Of a stretch of DNA of 64,000 nucleotides, positions 54,301 to 64,000 are shown in pieces. The notes below the pieces were generated by a model, which was not told the DNA's origin, did no database searches, and saw only the letters and a program-made list of their open reading frames with translations. The stretch lies in contig VIIQ02000001.1 of assembly GCA_007449985.2 (NCBI GenBank), positions 186,001 through 250,000 on the forward strand, read 5' to 3'. This DNA is from Desmodesmus armatus. Its lineage: Eukaryota > Chlorophyta > Chlorophyceae > Sphaeropleales > Scenedesmaceae. Numbering within the stretch: position 1 is the stretch's first letter; each line of letters opens with the position of its first letter. The translations under genes were made by a program, and so were the position numbers.

Positions 54301-56863
54301 GCAATGTGGTTTCTGGCGGCAGCGGCACAGCATGCCTGTGCACAGTGTAGCATGCGGGCACTGCCGCGATGTTGTGACGCTTCCAACAGCGATGCTTACG
54401 TCTGCTGCTGTTGTTGTGGTTGCTGGTGTGAACTTCTGCAGGCAGCCACAAGCCTACGCCAGTCCCAGGGGCCTCTGGCAAGACTACCAAGCTCCTGCCG
54501 GTGATCCTGACATGCATCCCTTACACGCTGGCGGCTTTCACGTGCTGGATGGTGGCCCACAGCAGTCAGAAGCGGAAGGAGCTGTACATCCACACAGCAC
54601 TGCCTGCCGTCATCGGAGGTGCAGTAGGGCGTTATCCTTTGGGATTTAGGGTGGTTTGCTGCTTCGGCACAGCAACTGAGCGTACTTGAAGTAGGTATGC
54701 GCACGGGCATCTGTGCGTCAGTCAAGGTGTGAATCTTAGTCATATTGTCCACAGATGTACCTAGTAAGCAGTGTCTCCACAGCAGTTGCAGTGATCTGCA
54801 AGCGCCGTGGACACGCTGCTCACTACGTACATCTGTCGGCGATGTGCTAAGATTGACATGAACACATCTGGGCAGTGCTCCGGCCAGGACTCACTGCACT
54901 GCTAGCACAGCAACCAACGCGGGCGGGGCCATATGTGCCACAGTCAGGGTATGAAACTTGTTGTTGTCACCAACAGATGTACCTAGTAAGCAGCGTGTCC
55001 ACAGCAGTTGCAGTGATCTGCAAGCGCCGTGGACACGCTGCTTACTACGTACATCTGTGGGCGATGTGCTAAGATTGACATGAACACATCTGGGCAGTGC
55101 TCCGGCCAGGACTCACTGCAACGCTAGCACAGCAACCAACGCGGGCGGGGCCATATGTGCCACAGTCAGGGTATGAAACTTGGTGTGGTCACCCACAGAT
55201 GTCCCTAGTAAGCAGCGTGTCCACGGCACTTGCAGTGATCACTGTGGACACGCTGCTTTCTAGGTACATCTGTGGGCGGTGTGACCAAGATTGACGTGAG
55301 CGCATTTGGGCAATGGTCCAGCCAGGACTCACAGCAGTGGTGATGTGTGGCACACCAGGCCATCAGTCCAGCCACTTGAGCCCACAGGGGAGCAAGTTGT
55401 CAATGCAGGTCGTATTGGCTAAGCTGCTAGCTGATTGTGGGTAGGGCGGCACACGTGTGCCGCATGCAAGCAAGAGCGTATGGCAGTTTGCACAGTCCGC
55501 ACCGCAGTGTGCAGGGGCTGTCTGATCATGCGTGAGCTGAATGGCCAGCTTTCCCCTGCTTTTGCGGCTGCTGCTTGCAGGTATCTTCTTTGTGCTGTTC
55601 CCCTTCTTGTCAACAGTGTCAATGGCAGCCGGCTTTGCTTGCCTGGTGCTGGTTGCTGTCTCGGGGGCGTGCGCGATCGGTCCCAAGACAGCAATCGTGC
55701 ACCAAATCAGTGCTGGACCAAGCCAAGTGATTGGCATGCCGCTGTACAACAGGTAAGTGTCACACACACATGGGAAATAGGTTGTTCTGGCTTGTTTCTG
55801 ACCTTTGCTGACTTTTTCTGCATGGTTGTACCCAACTATATGACCTGCACACATTCGCTTGTGTCAGTGTGTCAACCCACACTGGGTGTACAGCTCATTT
55901 GAACTTACGTAAATGTTCTTCCAGATTTCATACATGCCCAGCTTGCGTCATTATGCAGCGCTATATGTACAGTTTTACGTTAACCTATAGCAGCTCGCAG
56001 CAGCTGGCAACCATGTGCCACTGACAGTGAAACAGGCAGAATGTTACCCGCGTGTATGCAGTGTTACAGCAGGTGCATGTTGGCTGCTTATGGCTGCTAT
56101 CGGTGACTCACAAACGGGTGATGCTGTCGGTGCTGTGTCCTTGCTGCTGCAGTATCGTTGTGCTTGGTGGCTTTGCCGGTCCCTATGTCACAGTGAGTGA
56201 TCTGGCTGCCCCTGTCATGTGTTGGCCTGTCGATTATTCATGGAGTGTGCATCGAAGCCAAACTGATGCATGTGGTCGTCTGTACAGAAACACTTACCGC
56301 TTGCCCCTGTCTTGTGGTGGCCGATCATTTTTTCGATGGAGTGTGCATGACAGTCACACCTTGATGCATGTGGCGGTCTGTACACCACAGCTTGCAAAGT
56401 CGTCCAAAGCTTAGTACATGCCTTTGGGCATGCAAGGGCAGCAGAAGAAACCTCAACTGCTGTCCTACCGTCTGTTTGTTCTGTGCAGGGCATCGTCGTC
56501 CAGAGGACCGGGAACTTCACTCAGATCAGTGTGTTGTTTGGCATGTTCCTTCTGGCTTTTGGCGCCTTTTTGGTCGTGATGAAGTACGTATTGAGGTGGC
56601 AGGATAGGAAGGCATCAGACCGGCTGGCAGCCTTACGTGTGGGCAGCGACCCACCAGTTGGCGGCATGTCTGCAGCACCGTTTGCGGCAGGGCAGGTGGC
56701 CGGGCTTGATGGGCGAGGGCCCAAGGGTGCGGGTGCTGATCTAGCAGCGGGGTCGGACGCAGTGCTGGTGCAGTCTGACAGGGAGATGTCGCTGTCAGGC
56801 CACGTGTGCCCGCGTGCAATGCTCAGGAGAGGGTGTAAGAATGCTTATGGTGCGAGGGCTTGA
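51351..56863 (+). CDS. MFS transporter, anion:cation symporter-like
   Basis: Ten exons: 51351-51612, 51875-51931, 52262-52293, 52618-52823, 53039-53282, 53752-53980, 54442-54618, 55581-55752, 56153-56192 and 56489-56863; 597 aa, phases agree. The soluble N-terminus is Ser/Asn-rich. LMPLFLAVMILNHVDRTNLAYA is the TM1 plus D-R-x-N signature of the ACS/allantoate-permease-type MFS. Then come ALFFVPFCIFQIPSNLVVAR (TM2-3), VGVRRWLSFLLLGWG, LRLLLGMFEAGAVPAMWYHL, and WQWLFLLEGLPTVFMSAVVW with the RWLTESEKKVL central loop. The second half has GLCFIGILLASASNTYVFFL, a TM ending AAFTCWMVAHSSQKRKEL, STVSMAAGFACLVLVAVSGA and SVLFGMFLLAFGAFLVVMKY. The substrate (organic anion, for example) is not predictable. 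The join 53282 to 53752 was chosen because other acceptors between them run into stops. The intron after 54618 carries the 222-bp foldback array. Confidence 0.82.
53279..53489 (+). repeat. Echo of MFS exon 5 donor region
   Basis: The exon end and donor (53279-53311, GATGTGAGTTTGGTGCTGGC followed by TGGGGCACT) recur at 53457-53489 as GACGTGAGTTTGGTGCTGGC plus TGGGGCACT. Only one base differs over about 30. Confidence 0.9.
54009..54079 (+). repeat. 27-bp repeat CATCTTTAAGCATAGGGCAT..
   Basis: Two copies (54009-54035 and 54053-54079) and a partial one between them lie at the start of the following MFS intron. Confidence 0.85.
54751..55333 (+). repeat. 222-bp tandem units, each a foldback, about 2.6 copies
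   Basis: Units begin ACAGATGTACCTAGTAAGCA at 54751, 54973 and (with one change) 55195, exactly 222 bp apart. In unit 2 the arm 54973-55002 is the reverse complement of 55029-55058 at 29 of 30 positions (GTGGACACGCTGCTTACTAC..). Units 1 and 2 are nearly identical; unit 3 is shortened in the loop and ends early. Confidence 0.93.
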
Positions 56864-59800
56864 TGCTGCAAGTGGGCGCCTTGTCTTGCTGGCTTCGCCA
56901 TCAGAGTGCCACACTCTGCATACTTGTGCACGCGCAAGCAAGCCCATATTGACTGGAATGTTGTGGATATGTTATCTTGTGCCGGCTGTGACCTTCACCA
57001 GTCCTGATGTGGCTCTTTTGGCTCAGGCGGCAGGCGGGGTGCATGCAGGGTGCATGGCAGGCATTGGTCTGGGGGTGCTGCTGCGGCTGTGTCACCATTG
57101 ATACAGCCCCAGGTGCACCTCAGGTAGTAAGCGTGGAAAGCGTACTTGGTTTTGTACAGAATGGGTGGGTGTCCATGGTTTACGGGAAGGTTACGGGACC
57201 ATTGCGTCTGCATGATCAAGAAGCTGGCATGTTTTGTGTGTGTGTGCTGACCTTGTGCTTTTTTGAAAGTGTTGCCAGGCCGGGCATATCCATCTGTGCA
57301 AGCAGCTGGACTGGGGTGGTGTCGGCCTGTCTTGTGGTGCCGTATGGTCACATGGTCTGGACTGGACTAGCCTGTCTCAGCTGTTGGATGTGAGTAGCGC
57401 CGGTGCTGGTTTGTATTTGTCCCCACCCTACATCAGGCCAGCATTGGCCTGGGGATGCCACGGCAGTCCTGATCGCTGACGTCCTGTGCAGTCCTTGTGC
57501 TGTTGGACTAGAAAAAAGACGGACGGTTTGAGCTGCGCGTTTGCATGCGCTGCTGCTTCTGCTGGGGTGATGATCTGGATAAGTCAGGCACGTTGCTGTA
57601 CAGGTTTTGTTCTCAGCAAAACTGCTGAAGTGTTCAGCTGCTGGCCGTGCTCTTGACCTGGGCCGTACAGATGTGGTCACTGGGCCAAGTTGTACTGAAG
57701 CAACAGGGGGGGCGCATGTGCTGCATGAATATTAAGTCACTGTTGTTTTTGAATGTGCTCTCCTCCTTGCCGGCCATGGTAGCTGAGCCGGCTTGAGCTG
57801 TGTGTGCCTGGGTGTGTTGGTTAGCACTGGCGCTAAACCTGATGGTTTGTGTCGGGCATGTCAAACGTGGGTGAGGCATTGTTCACCCACACCAAGAGCA
57901 CTTGGGGAGCTTCGCTCTGCGTGTGTGGCCTGCTTGAACGTCTCAATGCGTGGACGGTTTGTCCACAATTCTGTGCAACACTGGCTCTGTTACAGAGTTG
58001 TGCACCGCACTTACAGCTTGGACACAAGTGCTGCTTGGGCGAAGTGTAATTGGCTAGTGGGTGCTCCAGCTATATGCTGCAGTTTGTGCAGTGCCTTGTG
58101 CACCCACCCGCGCTATAGTCCACCCCTTCTGCTACAGGGCTTGCGCTATGCAACCACCCCGGGACGGGCCCGCCAGTCTGCCCTGCTATCCACTGCCGCT
58201 GCTGGTGATGGCACTGCTTATCTTCGCAATGCGTTCTGGGGCAGCATGTTGCTCGTTGTGTTGTTGTTAGCGCCTGCCCTTGGTTGGCCATGTTCACCTA
58301 GTGCGCTGGGGCTTGTTCTGGTTGCCAACACGTGTTGATCAAGTAGTGCAGTGCTTTCATGGGGTGACAGTGGTGGCTTCTCTGACCGGATCCATGGGTA
58401 CCACGCTCAAATCCTGAAAGCCAGGAGCGCAGGATCCTCCTGGAGACCAGTGGCACTGTGGCCAGCACCCAGGCCATTTTCACAGTACTGCATGTATGCT
58501 TGCCTGAATGATGGACTTGCTGAGGGTGGCATGTGGATTGGTGTGCTGCTTGCTTTGCCGGCTGGCTTGTGGGGCCTCTTGTGTTGGGTCAGGTTGTGTC
58601 ATATGCAAACATCAGCATCTCGAGCTGCCCTTTACGCGGTTCCAATCATGCTGCGAGGGTTTTCGGGGGTTTTGTATGTTTGACTAGGGTGTTGACCGTC
58701 TGTACCATGCGCATTTCTTTTGTTGTGCAGCGTGGTTTCTCTATGCGTGGCCTGCAGCATATATCTACTCCTGGTGATGGGAGCAGTGAGCTCAGCACGC
58801 GCTGAGGGTGTTCTGTCCAACACATGACATTATACATCACAAAAGCTGCAAAGGGCCATGCACATTTGTATGTCAGGCAGTGTGTTTCCTGCACAGTTAC
58901 GAATCATTGTTGACCAAGCAACCCATGTGAACATGCGGCCAGCAAACTTGCCGCTTGAATGTTTGGGTGTGGACTTGCCTGCTGCTGCAGCAATGAACGC
59001 CTGGCGGCACCATTTTTTGTGTGTGTCTGCAAGGGTTTTGTGAGTAAACAAGCCTGCCGCGGCAGCAGTCAGATGCCTGATCTTACTGTCTTAGGTGTGC
59101 ATGTTCTGGAGCTTTGTGCTGGGGTGGGATGCCACGTTTTTCTACCGAATTCTTCTGCTGGGAGAGCTTGCAAAGCTATGCCAGGGTGCTGTCATGCTGT
59201 GTTGGCGATGGATGTCGGGGGCCGGCAGTGAGTCACAATTGGGGCATCTGTTATCGGGGTTTGCCACGCTAGCAAGTGTGCAAGTTGGTCAGCACTCAAC
59301 AAGATGTGTGTTTCACAAATGTGCCGAGGTCTGGAATGGTGCCTGCGCACAGGGTTGCCAGGGCCCAAAAAACTGGGTGCGGGGCTCAGGGAACCAACGT
59401 GCAGTCCCAACGTTTGCCGGCAAGCACTGGATGCTGTGCAGGTTCTCCCCGGATGGCGTGTTCTGTTGTCTTGCGTCGACTGCGATGCAGAGGGGGGCAG
59501 GTTGATGTGGTTATTATGGCTGGTGTGGCAGTCGTTCAGTGCTGTCCTGCAGCACTGCAGTTTTTTGGGGTGTCAGGGTGCTGGTTGTCACTGGCGGGAA
59601 TCAGACAATGCCGATGACACCTCAACAACTTGTATGGTGCCGCGAGTGCGCACTGCATGCGGCTGGTCGTGCAGTCAGCTAGTGGCAGGGCCCGTGGATG
59701 CTACCCTATGTGTGGTATGCTGCAGTGATTGCAGCAGCCACTCAGTGCTTCACTTGAACGTGGGGGTTGAGCTGGTTGTGGCTGCCTGCGTGGGCGATTT

Positions 59801-60251
59801 GCACTGATGTGCCTGCGCCAGGACTGCAGGCTGGCAAGCGCGACCCTACTGCCATTTCACAGAGACTTGGGCCATCGCTGCTCTTGTTTGGTGTGCCAAA
59901 TGAGTGCATTCAAACTCCTATTGAGGACACCTGTTACATGAGGCATTGTGTGCATTGTGTGTAGTGTGTACATCATTATGGGGGGGGAGGTTGTTACAAG
60001 TGGATACTTTCACCGCTGAGCGGTACTCTCCACACGGGATGAACTGGGAAGACACACCTGCAAGAAAAACCTGCAGCAAGACCGGCAAACAAGACCAGCC
60101 CCCAACAAAACACACACCACCAAGGGCAACTGCCACACACACCAGGTATAGGATCGTGCATTCATGACTCAGCCGCAAGCTGGTAGTCTCCACACACCGT
60201 GCACGCACACACATGGGTCAGTCTTTCAAACAATTTCAACACAGGCGAAAG
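56864..60251. other. Gene-poor, T/G-rich region after MFS gene
   Basis: 3.4 kb. Long plus-strand frames (for example 59304-59807) are Cys/Val/Trp/Gly-rich, as expected from TG-rich DNA, and show no domain or splice logic. A stretch at 58139-58260 after CTACAG reads protein-like (LRYATTPGRARQSALL) but could not be joined to anything. It contains copy 2 of the 55-bp dispersed repeat. Confidence 0.45.
59980..60033 (-). repeat. 55-bp dispersed repeat, copy 2 (inverted)
   Basis: GGAGGTTGTTACAAGTGGAT, then ACTTTCACCGCTGAGCGGTA and CTCTCCAC. This is identical to the reverse complement of 36260-36314 apart from one base in the G-run. Confidence 0.85.
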
Positions 60252-60572
60252 TCAACACATCAAGCCAATCATTTGGTGTGCTAGCACGCAGAGCAGGACC
60301 CAGAACACAGCTACTACGAGTGCTCCTGCTGCCAATGCTAAGGTGTGGGAGTGCCGGGCCCCGAGCCTGAGCAACTGTGTAGACAAGGGTGAGCTCATCG
60401 CACGGCGCAAGCAGGCTGGGTAAGGCATAACAGCAACATAGCCGTCTGGTTGCTGAATAGGGCGCACCCCAAACAGGTTGCCCTTACCCAGCAGGTGCCT
60501 TCTATATACGTCCATAGCTGCAATGCAATGGGCCAGCTGAGTTTGGTGGGTGGTGCTGAACACAAGCTGCAT
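60252..60572 (-). CDS. Possible small tail-anchored protein, 106 aa
   Basis: One open frame from the ATG at 60572 to the TGA at 60252. It reads MQLVFSTTHQTQLAHCIAAM, DVYRRHLLGKGNLFGVRPI, AVMPYPACLRRAMSSP, LSTQLLRLGARHSH, then one strong hydrophobic helix (TLALAAGALVVAVFWVLLCV) seven residues before the end. The layout is that of a tail-anchored membrane protein. Its composition is unlike the surrounding shadow frames. A GCAG acceptor just upstream means it could also be a terminal exon. No family is recognised. Confidence 0.35.
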   Translation of the reverse strand: MQLVFSTTHQTQLAHCIAAMDVYRRHLLGKGNLFGVRPIQQPDGYVAVMPYPACLRRAMSSPLSTQLLRLGARHSHTLALAAGALVVAVFWVLLCVLAHQMIGLMC

Positions 60573-61027
60573 GCACCGCTGCACTGAGTCCCCACCACCA
60601 TAGGCAAATACTGAAGCATACTTGTACTTGAATACTTGTACTTGAATACTGAAGCATACTTGTTGTCATTATGTTGTGGTACATACGTACAGCGCAAAAC
60701 CTGTGCTGATCAGCAGCTCAACCGGCTCAATGTATCAGGGTGCACTTCAATATTGGTGAAGCACTGATTGGTTGATACTAATGTACTTGTCAATACGGGA
60801 TTGTCGGGTTCATATGCCGTTCAAAAACACTCATGACCGTTGCGGTGACCGGAGGTTACTTTTCTACGCTTGACTATCACTAACGACGACAGTCAGTTCA
60901 GAGCAGCATATTCCTTCTTGAAAACGAATCAAGTGCTTTGGTGATCGACGAGGGCCACTTCATGCCCACCTGATCTACAACAACATCAGTACTTACAAGC
61001 AGAAAAGAGAGCTGCAGCTGCGTCATC
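60573..61027. promoter_or_regulatory. Upstream region of F-box/LRR gene
   Basis: 455 bp between the minus-strand small ORF and the F-box start. Near 60606-60662 there are short repeats of ACTTGTACTTGAATACT and ACTGAAGCATACTTGT. No core promoter motif was recognised. Confidence 0.4.
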
Positions 61028-64000
61028 ATGGAACCCTTGCAGTCTCTAGATCCCTTCCCGTTGCTGACACTGCCTGACCTGGTGCTACAGCACATCCTTC
61101 AGCACTTGACCCCTGTGGAGCGGAAAGCAACACGTGGGACATGCAGGAAGTTGTGCAAAGTGGCCAGTGATTCAGGTACAGCTTGTCAATAGCTGCATCA
61201 CACAGGCAGCACATGCATTGCGGCTGATCACATGCTCTGCATTGTTGTGCTGGGGTGCTGGCCTGCGCTGTTTTCCTGCAGTGCGCTACTTCCACATCGG
61301 CAGTGTCAGAGAGGAGTCATACCTGGACTACTTGAGTTTGCATGAGAAGTTCCCAAACGTGCAGGCAAGGCCTATTGTGCATGCGTGCACCTGAGTCCCT
61401 GTGTACCCCACTCCAGCTGCAGTTGCATTCCTGCGGTGCTGGCCGAGCATTGCATGCAACCCCCACATCAGCACATGATACTCTGAAGCGTGTTGAGATC
61501 CATGCGGCACCAGGATGCAAGAGCAGCATGCACTTTGTCTGCTTGTGAGAAATACCAGCAGGCAGTACAGCTGGGTGGTGCTGTATGCATGCAGGTTGTG
61601 TCTTTGGCTGATGATCTGGTGGCTTCAGACCGGCCCTTTGCAGCGCTGGTCACCCTCACACTCAGCAAGCTGAAGAACCTGTGCTGCTTGGTGCTGCTCA
61701 ACAACAGCATGGCGCTCTCAGCAGCAGGTGAGGCCACATCGGGTGTTCAATGTGTGTTTGGGTTGGTCATGTGCAGGTCCCTCTTTTGTTGCATAGTCCA
61801 GCACAGCAGCAGTAGCAGTGTCATGTGTGCTTCTGGACACGCAGATACCATCATGGTTTCAAGCTGTGCGTACAGCCCACTGTCTGAATGTGCTGACAGC
61901 ATTTGAAGCTTTGTCAGTCTGACTTTGCACCACTGTTTATGCTGCGTTGCATGCACTTGTCCTTGTGCTGTCTGCTGCTGCGATTGCTTCTGCACCAGGT
62001 ATGGCTGCTTTAGCACAATGCCGGCACATCAAGCAGCTCGTGCTGGCAGCGCCTTATGTTTCAAAGGGCCCCCTCATGGCAGCCAACACACAGGTGTGCT
62101 GACACAGCAAGTTTGCCTCTTGGTGTTTTGCTGGCTGGAGTTCAGCCAAGCCGTCCCTTGACAGAGCACATACAGTGCTGGAGTTTGCTTGCGGGTGTGC
62201 ATGGAGGCCCTTTTTCAGCATCAGCTCAACCTTGATGCAGGGAGTATGGTGTACGCTGTGCAGCTTCTGGCATAACGCACTTTGGCAGTTCGGCAAGCGA
62301 TCAATAGCCAGTTGGACCAGTAACTGTACCTGCACGTGCTGGTTCATGCTGAACCTCAACCTGCTGTTCTGCTGTTTTGCTGTGCAGGCAATGGCAGCCA
62401 CACTTGCTCAGCTGCCTTGCCTCACCCACCTGCTGCTGCTGCCCAGCCAACAGCCAGACACAGCAGCAGCAGGTGCAGGGGGTGCTCTGGCGGGTGCGGC
62501 AGCAGCTGGTGCCGCTGGTGTAGCTGCGGCCCAGCAGGGAACACGGCCAAGGGATTGGTGCCTGGATGAGCAGGCGCTCAGGTGAGGTTGGGTTCGATGT
62601 TGTCGCTATTTGATGCCTTTTTATCCTTCTTTCAGTAATTGGATTCACTTCTTTCTGGGTGTCTGAACAAGTCTGTGATGGCCTTCAAAACTCACCAGTG
62701 TGTGGTTTGAGGAGAGAGGGGTTTTTACTCAGGCTCTATGTGGAGTCAGCGTCGCGGTAGACAAGGTGTCCAGGGCCTGCCTGATATGGGGTGTGCAAGT
62801 TTGTCCAGCACTGTTGGCAATATACCATGCGAATCCATGTTTCTGTGAACTGGGTGTAGTTGTCCTCTCCCCTTGCTCCTGGTCATGCGGTCATGTGGGT
62901 AATGGCCAGCCTGTGCAGCATGTCATGTTGATGAAGAGCATCCTCTTATGCACAAGCTAGCCATGACCCACATGAACCCATGACCAGGGGCAGAGTGACA
63001 CTGTGTGGGTGCAACTCCCTTGTCTTTTGGTCCCGGTGCTGCACACGTCACCAGGGAGATGTGTGAGGCATATCTCACTTGTGAGGCTTTACCTCTCAAA
63101 GGCCCCGCCAGTTGAGTTTGGTTGCTTGCTGTGAGGGCCTAGCCGGTGGGTGTCCGGCCCCTCTTTGTAGCGGGGTGTGCAGGCACGCCACAAACCATGT
63201 AACACTTTGGGTTTGCTGTCGTTACACGAATGGCGGAGATGGGCGTTTTTGTAACCTGTTGGGCTGTGGGGCAGGTGACTGGTGGTGTGAGGAGCACGTA
63301 GTATCCAGAACAGAGGCTGGTGTGCATTGCTCCTGCAGGAGCCTTGATTGCCTTCATGGGCTGGTGCAGCTGGAGATTGGCTGCGACCCTGTTGGGCTGT
63401 CAGACCTCAGCAGCCTCGACATGCTGAGCAACCTGAAGCACCTATCTCTCAGGAAGCTGGGGTCAGAGGCAGGTGAGGATTACTGATACTCATGAACCGG
63501 TCATTGTTGTTTATCATGGAGGCTGTTGCATGCCTGCCCCTGCAGAGTTGTGGCTGCAAGCAAATGAGTTCTGCCGTTCCAAACTTTGTAGAGGGCAGGA
63601 GTAGCCTGTGGACATGTCGCTCAGGAAGCTGGGGTCAGAGGCAGGTGAGGATGCTTCTTGTTCAGAAAGCGTGGGGAGCTGTTGTTTGTTTTGGAGGCCG
63701 TTGCATGCCTTGCCCTGCAGTGTGGCGGCTGCAAGAGCTACTGGGTATGGGCAAGTATGAGCAGGTGAGTCATCCTGCCTATGCGTTCACGGCGTACTGC
63801 ACCCATAGTCTCCTGCAATTTTGTGTGGTGTTCGGTGTTTGCTTGTTGCTGTATAGTCTCCTGCAAATTTGTGTGGTGTTGGGTGTTTGCTCGTTGCTGT
63901 GCAGGGGACCAGCTGTCTGTGCTGCTGGGCCTGCCTGCCCTGCGGTCCCTATCACTGGTGGACGCTGACATTGGGGAGGGCAGCTTGGTGCATGTTGGGC
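61028..64000 (+). CDS. F-box/leucine-rich-repeat protein (3' end outside window)
   Basis: Exons seen: 61028-61175, 61282-61364, about 61417-61535 (donor uncertain), 61595-61727, 61999-62093, 62388-62581, 63339-63472, 63721-63764, and 63913 to the window end. The N-terminus is an F-box: DPFPLLTLPDLVLQHILQHL, TPVERKATRGTCRKLCKVA. It would bind a SKP1 adaptor in an SCF ubiquitin ligase; the target is unknown. LRR-type pieces follow: ALVTLTLSKLKNLCCLVLLN, MAALAQCRHIKQLVLAAPY, LAQLPCLTHLLLLPS, LVQLEIGCDPVGLSDLSSL, NLKHLSLRKLGSE and LLGLPALRSLSLVDADIGEG. Exon 6 has an Ala/Gly-rich insert. The intron after 61364 appears to use a GC donor (CAG|GCAAGG) and is only 52 bp long. The exon 7 to exon 8 border is duplicated. 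Confidence 0.78.
63447..63760 (+). repeat. Tandem duplication of exon 7 end / intron / exon 8 start, F-box gene
   Basis: CTCAGGAAGCTGGGGTCAGA plus GGCAGGTGAGGAT occurs at 63447 (real exon end) and again at 63620. Each is followed after about 60-80 bp by GTTGCATGCC..TGCCCCTGCAG-type acceptors and GTTGTGGCTGCAAG / TGTGGCGGCTGCAAG. Period is about 173 bp. Confidence 0.88.

Noticed and set aside
59304..59807. 167-codon plus frame
   Set aside because: TG-rich DNA gives Cys/Val/Leu/Trp-rich reading; no splice or domain support.
1..64000. CRISPR array, bacterial operon, prophage, rRNA or tRNA genes
   Set aside because: None seen. Repeats are irregular or intronic, genes are spliced eukaryotic genes, and no cloverleaf or rRNA core sequence was recognised by eye. 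A tRNA scan would settle the tRNA question.

Overview
This window comes from a eukaryotic nuclear genome, most likely a chlorophyte green alga, and probably of the Chlamydomonadales type. The genes are heavily split, with 3 to 13 coding exons, and nearly all introns are GT-AG. Several products carry plastid or thylakoid-lumen targeting peptides. Introns and proteins are full of CAG/CTG low complexity, TGTAA (the green-algal poly-A signal) follows several stop codons, and TTTAGGG-like telomeric motifs occur once. The species is not identified. Exon borders were read by hand from splice sites and phase. Every model listed as multi-exon adds up to an open frame, except where stated.

Layout. 0-3 kb: FAM210/DUF1279 membrane protein (+). 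3.6-8.0 kb: DEG5-type lumenal protease (+). 8.6-13.0 kb: plastid uroporphyrinogen decarboxylase (+). 14.2-19.1 kb: 3-ketoacyl-CoA synthase (-), with one apparent 1-nt deletion. 19.45-22.1 kb: Lon substrate-binding-domain protein (+). 24.3-24.9 kb: small one-TM protein with a basic AT-hook-like tail (-). 25.2-27.8 kb: PAP/fibrillin (+). 27.8-32.6 kb: gene-poor and repeat-bearing, with one orphan terminal exon. 32.6-38.1 kb: RetSat/CRTISO-like FAD oxidoreductase (+). 38.1-42.2 kb: gene-poor, with a 465-bp direct duplication and interstitial telomere-like repeats. 42.2-44.8 kb: rolling-stone-like multipass protein (-). 45.6-48.2 kb: SET-domain methyltransferase with long Ala and Gln runs (-). 48.5-50.8 kb: lumenal triple EF-hand protein (+). 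51.35-56.9 kb: MFS transporter of the anion:cation symporter type (+). 56.9-60.2 kb: no gene recognised. 60.25-60.6 kb: possible small tail-anchored protein (-). 61.0 kb to the end: F-box/LRR protein (+), cut by the window edge.

The gene set is housekeeping and plastid-oriented: protein quality control, tetrapyrrole synthesis, plastoglobule and carotenoid-type chemistry, lipid elongation and Ca2+ sensing. It is not an operon or a defence island. Three pairs are head-to-head with 270-330 bp between start codons (KCS/LON, small TM protein/fibrillin, SET/EF-hand), so they may share promoters.

The most unusual feature is architectural. At least ten times, a fragment of an exon together with its splice border recurs as a degraded copy within tens to a few hundred bases, in the neighbouring intron or 3' flank. 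These 'exon echoes' occur in the FAM210, UROD, KCS, RetSat-like, EF-hand, MFS and F-box genes. Foldback and tandem elements inside introns (222-bp units with 30-bp arms, an exact 47-bp period, long inverted repeats) add to the picture of a genome with frequent short local duplication.
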